Assembly: GCA_934445015.1 (NCBI GenBank)
Contig: CAKSDJ010000051.1
Coordinates: forward strand, 1-9,042
DNA length: 9,042 bases
Direction: 5' to 3'
Origin: an uncultured Eubacteriales bacterium
Lineage (GTDB): Bacteria > Bacillota > Clostridia > Oscillospirales > Acutalibacteraceae
Both the position numbers and the translations under genes were made by a program. How positions within the stretch are numbered: position 1 is the first letter of the stretch; every line of letters starts with the position of its first letter. Positions 6,856-9,042 of the stretch are shown here, piece by piece. The notes under the pieces were generated by a model. The model ran no database searches and had not been told where the DNA came from. It saw nothing but the letters and a program-made list of their open reading frames with translations.

Positions 6856-7803
6856 TTACCTTTTTAAGGCAATAGCAGCTTTTGCCTTTTCAACAATGTT
6901 TACTGCACGGAGTCCGAATTCATCAAGCAATTTAACCGCAGGACCCGAATGACCGAATGTGTCATAAACACCGAGTTTTACAACAGGCACCGGTACGGTT
7001 TCGGTAACCACTTCGCTTACGGCAGAACCGAGTCCGCCTATAACCGAATGTTCTTCGGCGGTTACAATTGCACCTGTTTCTTTTGCGGCTTTAATTATTA
7101 TATCGCGGTCAATCGGCTTAATTGTAGCCATATTGATTATGCGCGCGTTAATGCCTTCATCTTTTAAAAGGTCGTGTGCTTCAAGTGCCTCTTTTACCAT
7201 AAGGCCTGTTGCAATAACCGTAACGTCTGTACCTTCACGCAACTCGACGCCCTTGCCTATTTCAAATTTATATGTGCTGTCAAATACAACCGGCACTGCA
7301 AGTCTGCCGAAACGCATATAAACAGGACCGTCCTGCTCAAATGCCGCTCTTACGGCGAGGCTTGCCTCAACAGCATCGGCCGGATTTATTACGGTCATAC
7401 CGGGTATTGTTCGCATAAGTGCTATGTCTTCATTGCATTGATGCGTAGCACCGTCTTCACCGACCGAAATGCCGGCGTGCGTAGCGCCTATAATAACGTT
7501 AAGATGAGGATAACCTATTGAATTGCGAACCTGTTCAAAAGCACGGCCTGCCGCAAACATAGCAAACGAACTTACAACTACTTTTTTGCCTGTAGCAGCA
7601 ATACCCGCCGCAATGCTCATCATATTTTGTTCTGCAATACCGCAATCGTAAAATCTGTCGGGAAATGCCTTTTTAAACTTGCCCGTTTGTGTTGCCGCAG
7701 CAAGGTCGGCATCCATAACTATAAAATCTTCACGCTCGGTGCCGAGTTCGACAAGCGTTTCACCGAAAGCTGCCCTTGTAGCAACTGTTTTAATATCTGC
7801 CAT
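6856..7803 (-). CDS. transketolase, C-terminal subunit
   Basis: A 315-residue protein containing the pyrimidine-binding and C-terminal domains of transketolase. It pairs with the separately encoded N-terminal subunit to move two-carbon ketol units between sugar phosphates in the non-oxidative pentose phosphate pathway. Landmarks: VMDADLAAATQTGKF at residues 29-43, the strongly conserved YDCGIAEQNM at 52-61 (Glu58 activates the thiamine ring), SSFAMFAAGRAFEQ at 78-91, GATHAGISVGEDGATHQ at 106-122 (substrate-contacting histidines), VINPADAVE at 138-146, YMRFGR at 162-167 and AEEHSVIGGLGS at 249-260. The ATG at 7803 is chosen because G5 lies eight bases upstream and it starts just 13 bases after the preceding stop; in-frame codons further upstream would overlap the N-terminal subunit by more than 100 bases. 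Transcription ends at the two hairpins downstream. Specialised two-subunit pentose-phosphate transketolases cannot be excluded. Confidence 0.94.
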   Translation of the reverse strand: MADIKTVATRAAFGETLVELGTEREDFIVMDADLAAATQTGKFKKAFPDRFYDCGIAEQNMMSIAAGIAATGKKVVVSSFAMFAAGRAFEQVRNSIGYPHLNVIIGATHAGISVGEDGATHQCNEDIALMRTIPGMTVINPADAVEASLAVRAAFEQDGPVYMRFGRLAVPVVFDSTYKFEIGKGVELREGTDVTVIATGLMVKEALEAHDLLKDEGINARIINMATIKPIDRDIIIKAAKETGAIVTAEEHSVIGGLGSAVSEVVTETVPVPVVKLGVYDTFGHSGPAVKLLDEFGLRAVNIVEKAKAAIALKR

Positions 7804-7816
7804 TTTAATTGCCCCC

Positions 7817-8653
7817 TTAGTTGAGTGCAGCGAGCGCTGCGTTAAGTTCTTCCATAGCAACTGCGTACTGTTCGTCATTTGGTGCCGCACCGTGCCAGTT
7901 AACGGCATTTTCCATATACGATACACCCTTGCCTTTAACCGTTTCGGCTATTATTGCTACGGGTTTGTCAACCGTTTTAGCCTCATTAAGTGCCGATTCT
8001 ATGGCATCAAAATCGTTACCGTCAATAGTAATTGTGTGCCAGCCGAATGCTTCAAACTTTTTGTCTACCGGTTTTGCGGAATTTACCTCGTCTATGGTAC
8101 CGTCTATTTGCAAATTGTTAAGGTCAATAAACGCAGTGAGGTTTGAAAGTCCTTTATTTGCGGCAAACATCGCTGCCTCCCAAACCTGACCTTCTTCAAT
8201 TTCACCGTCGCCTAAAATTGTATATACATTATAATTATCACCGAAATGTTTTGATGAAAGCGCCATACCTACCGCAGCAGAAATGCCCTGACCCAACGAG
8301 CCTGTCGACATATCGACGCCGGGTATATGTTTCATATCGGGGTGGCCCTGAAGCATATAGCCTATATGGCGCAGATGCAACAGTTCATCGGGCGAAAAAT
8401 AGCCGCGTTGTGCAAGTGTTGAGTAAAGTGCAGGCGCAGCATGACCCTTTGAAAGCACAAATCTGTCGCGTTTGGGATCTTTGGGATTTTCGGGGTCAAC
8501 GTTCATTTCTTTAAAATACAGATATGTAAGTATTTCTGCTATAGAAAGCGAACCGCCGGGATGCCCCGACTTTGCCGCATGCACACCCTCAATAATGCCT
8601 ATGCGCACTTTGCAGGCAATTTTTTCAAGTTGTTTTTTAGTAGTTGAATCCAT
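7817..8653 (-). CDS. transketolase, N-terminal (thiamine diphosphate-binding) subunit
   Basis: A 278-residue protein equal to the first domain of transketolase, which binds the diphosphate of the cofactor. Motifs: KSGHPGGSLS at residues 28-37, DRFVLSKGHAAPALY at 63-77 (conserved His71), GSLGQGIS at 118-125, and the thiamine diphosphate motif from GDGEIEEGQ (148-156) to DLNNLQIDG (177-185), which includes the metal-binding Asp and Asn. KGKGVS follows at 240-245 and WHG at 253-255. The gene ends where a full transketolase would pass into its second domain, and the partner subunit follows after 13 bases, so this is a natural two-gene form as in many Clostridia and archaea, not a frameshift. The ATG at 8653 has AAAGGA about eight bases upstream and overlaps the end of the preceding HAD gene by 17 bases. 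Confidence 0.95.
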   Translation of the reverse strand: MDSTTKKQLEKIACKVRIGIIEGVHAAKSGHPGGSLSIAEILTYLYFKEMNVDPENPKDPKRDRFVLSKGHAAPALYSTLAQRGYFSPDELLHLRHIGYMLQGHPDMKHIPGVDMSTGSLGQGISAAVGMALSSKHFGDNYNVYTILGDGEIEEGQVWEAAMFAANKGLSNLTAFIDLNNLQIDGTIDEVNSAKPVDKKFEAFGWHTITIDGNDFDAIESALNEAKTVDKPVAIIAETVKGKGVSYMENAVNWHGAAPNDEQYAVAMEELNAALAALN

Positions 8654-9042
8654 TTTTTGTTTCCTTTCTTTTTTCGGTGAGATAATCTATAAAATCGGCT
8701 ACCGCGCCGTTTTTTGCATCACATACTACCATATCGGCAACATTTTTAACTTCATCCGGCGAATTTTTGAGCGCCGCGCCTATATCGGCGTTTTTAATCA
8801 TTTCAAGGTCGTTGTAATAATCGCCTATTGCAAAACAACAGCTTTTTTTAATATTAAGCATATCGCAAAGCAATTTCAAAGTTGACGCTTTTGACACGCC
8901 TTTTGGCACCTGCTCGTAATAATAACGGCGTCTGCCGTCAATAAACGCCGATGTATCTACAAATTGTGAACTGTGCCTGATCTTACAAACCGTATTTTTG
9001 ACTTTTATTATACCATCGGTGCTTAGGTGCATATAAATGACC
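8637..9042 (-). CDS. HAD-superfamily (Cof/HAD-IIB) phosphatase, C-terminal part (cut by window edge)
   Basis: The last 134 codons are visible and the reading frame stays open to the right edge, so the start lies outside. The piece shows the HAD motif III lysine in PKGVSKASTLKLL (Lys51 of the visible part) and the motif IV metal site IGDYYNDLEM (72-81, GDxxND). These are followed by the Cof-type tail ADIGAALKNSPDEVKNVADMV and NGAVADFIDYL. The KGxSK...GDxxND...NSxxxVKxxAD order is that of HAD-IIB sugar-phosphate or flavin-type phosphatases; the nucleophile DxD and cap are not visible, so the substrate cannot be assigned. Its 17-base overlap with the N-terminal transketolase gene indicates one operon. 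The ATG at 9032 is unlikely to be the true start because conserved core sequence should precede it; full members have about 270 residues. Confidence 0.88.
   Translation of the reverse strand, partial: VIYMHLSTDGIIKVKNTVCKIRHSSQFVDTSAFIDGRRRYYYEQVPKGVSKASTLKLLCDMLNIKKSCCFAIGDYYNDLEMIKNADIGAALKNSPDEVKNVADMVVCDAKNGAVADFIDYLTEKRKETKNGFNY

Noticed and set aside
7804..7816. Split transketolase as a frameshifted single gene (pseudogene)
   Set aside because: Each half has a proper stop or start and ribosome binding site, all motifs are intact, and two-subunit transketolases are common in Clostridia and archaea.
7804..7926. Upstream in-frame start extending the C-terminal transketolase subunit
   Set aside because: It would overlap the N-terminal subunit by more than 100 bases. 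The ATG at 7803 begins a typical family N-terminus behind a G5 site.
7679..8146. Open frame of 155 codons on the plus strand across the transketolase subunits
   Set aside because: It runs antisense through both subunits and their 13-base junction, with Cys/Ser-rich composition and no recognisable domain.
9030..9032. ATG as the true start of the HAD gene
   Set aside because: The frame remains open to the window edge, no ribosome binding site is seen, and the HAD nucleophile motif and cap domain would be missing. The gene is simply cut by the window.

Overview
The window reads as an ordinary chromosomal stretch of a low-to-moderate GC anaerobic Firmicute, most likely a Clostridia member such as the Oscillospiraceae/Ruminococcaceae (inference). 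The clues are strong Shine-Dalgarno sites before nearly every gene, AT-rich sigma-A-like promoters, a two-gene sufC-sufB iron-sulfur system with no sufS, sufU or sufD beside it, and a transketolase split into two subunits. Coding density is very high: the longest gene-free gap is about 130 bases. I see no tRNA, rRNA, CRISPR array, insertion sequence, phage gene or riboswitch.

Layout. (1) 1-1834, minus strand: a cell-surface polysaccharide operon. A family 2 glycosyltransferase comes first, then rfbD (dTDP-4-dehydrorhamnose reductase), then the start of rfbB (dTDP-glucose 4,6-dehydratase), which runs off the left edge. The genes are separated by a 4-base overlap and a 3-base gap, and a near-consensus promoter carrying an inverted repeat lies just upstream. 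(2) 1907-3561, minus strand: sufC and a short sufB-like gene joined by a one-base TAATG overlap, forming a minimal SUF (SMS-type) assembly unit. (3) 3562-3692: a compact divergent promoter region serving sufCB leftward and tex rightward. (4) 3693-6774, plus strand: tex (S1-domain transcription accessory protein) and an EamA/DMT-family transporter, overlapping by 14 bases. (5) 6775-6855: two hairpin terminators between convergent operons. (6) 6856-9042, minus strand: a HAD-IIB phosphatase (its 5' part is outside the window), then the N-terminal and C-terminal transketolase subunits.

Functionally the window joins unrelated housekeeping modules: dTDP-L-rhamnose synthesis and transfer for a wall or capsule glycan, iron-sulfur cluster assembly, RNA metabolism, transport, and the non-oxidative pentose phosphate pathway. 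The genes all resemble known families and none looks broken. The items most worth a second look are the inverted repeat inside the glycosyltransferase promoter, the minimal SUF pair, and the HAD phosphatase coupled to the split transketolase. I did not find a convincing undescribed system.
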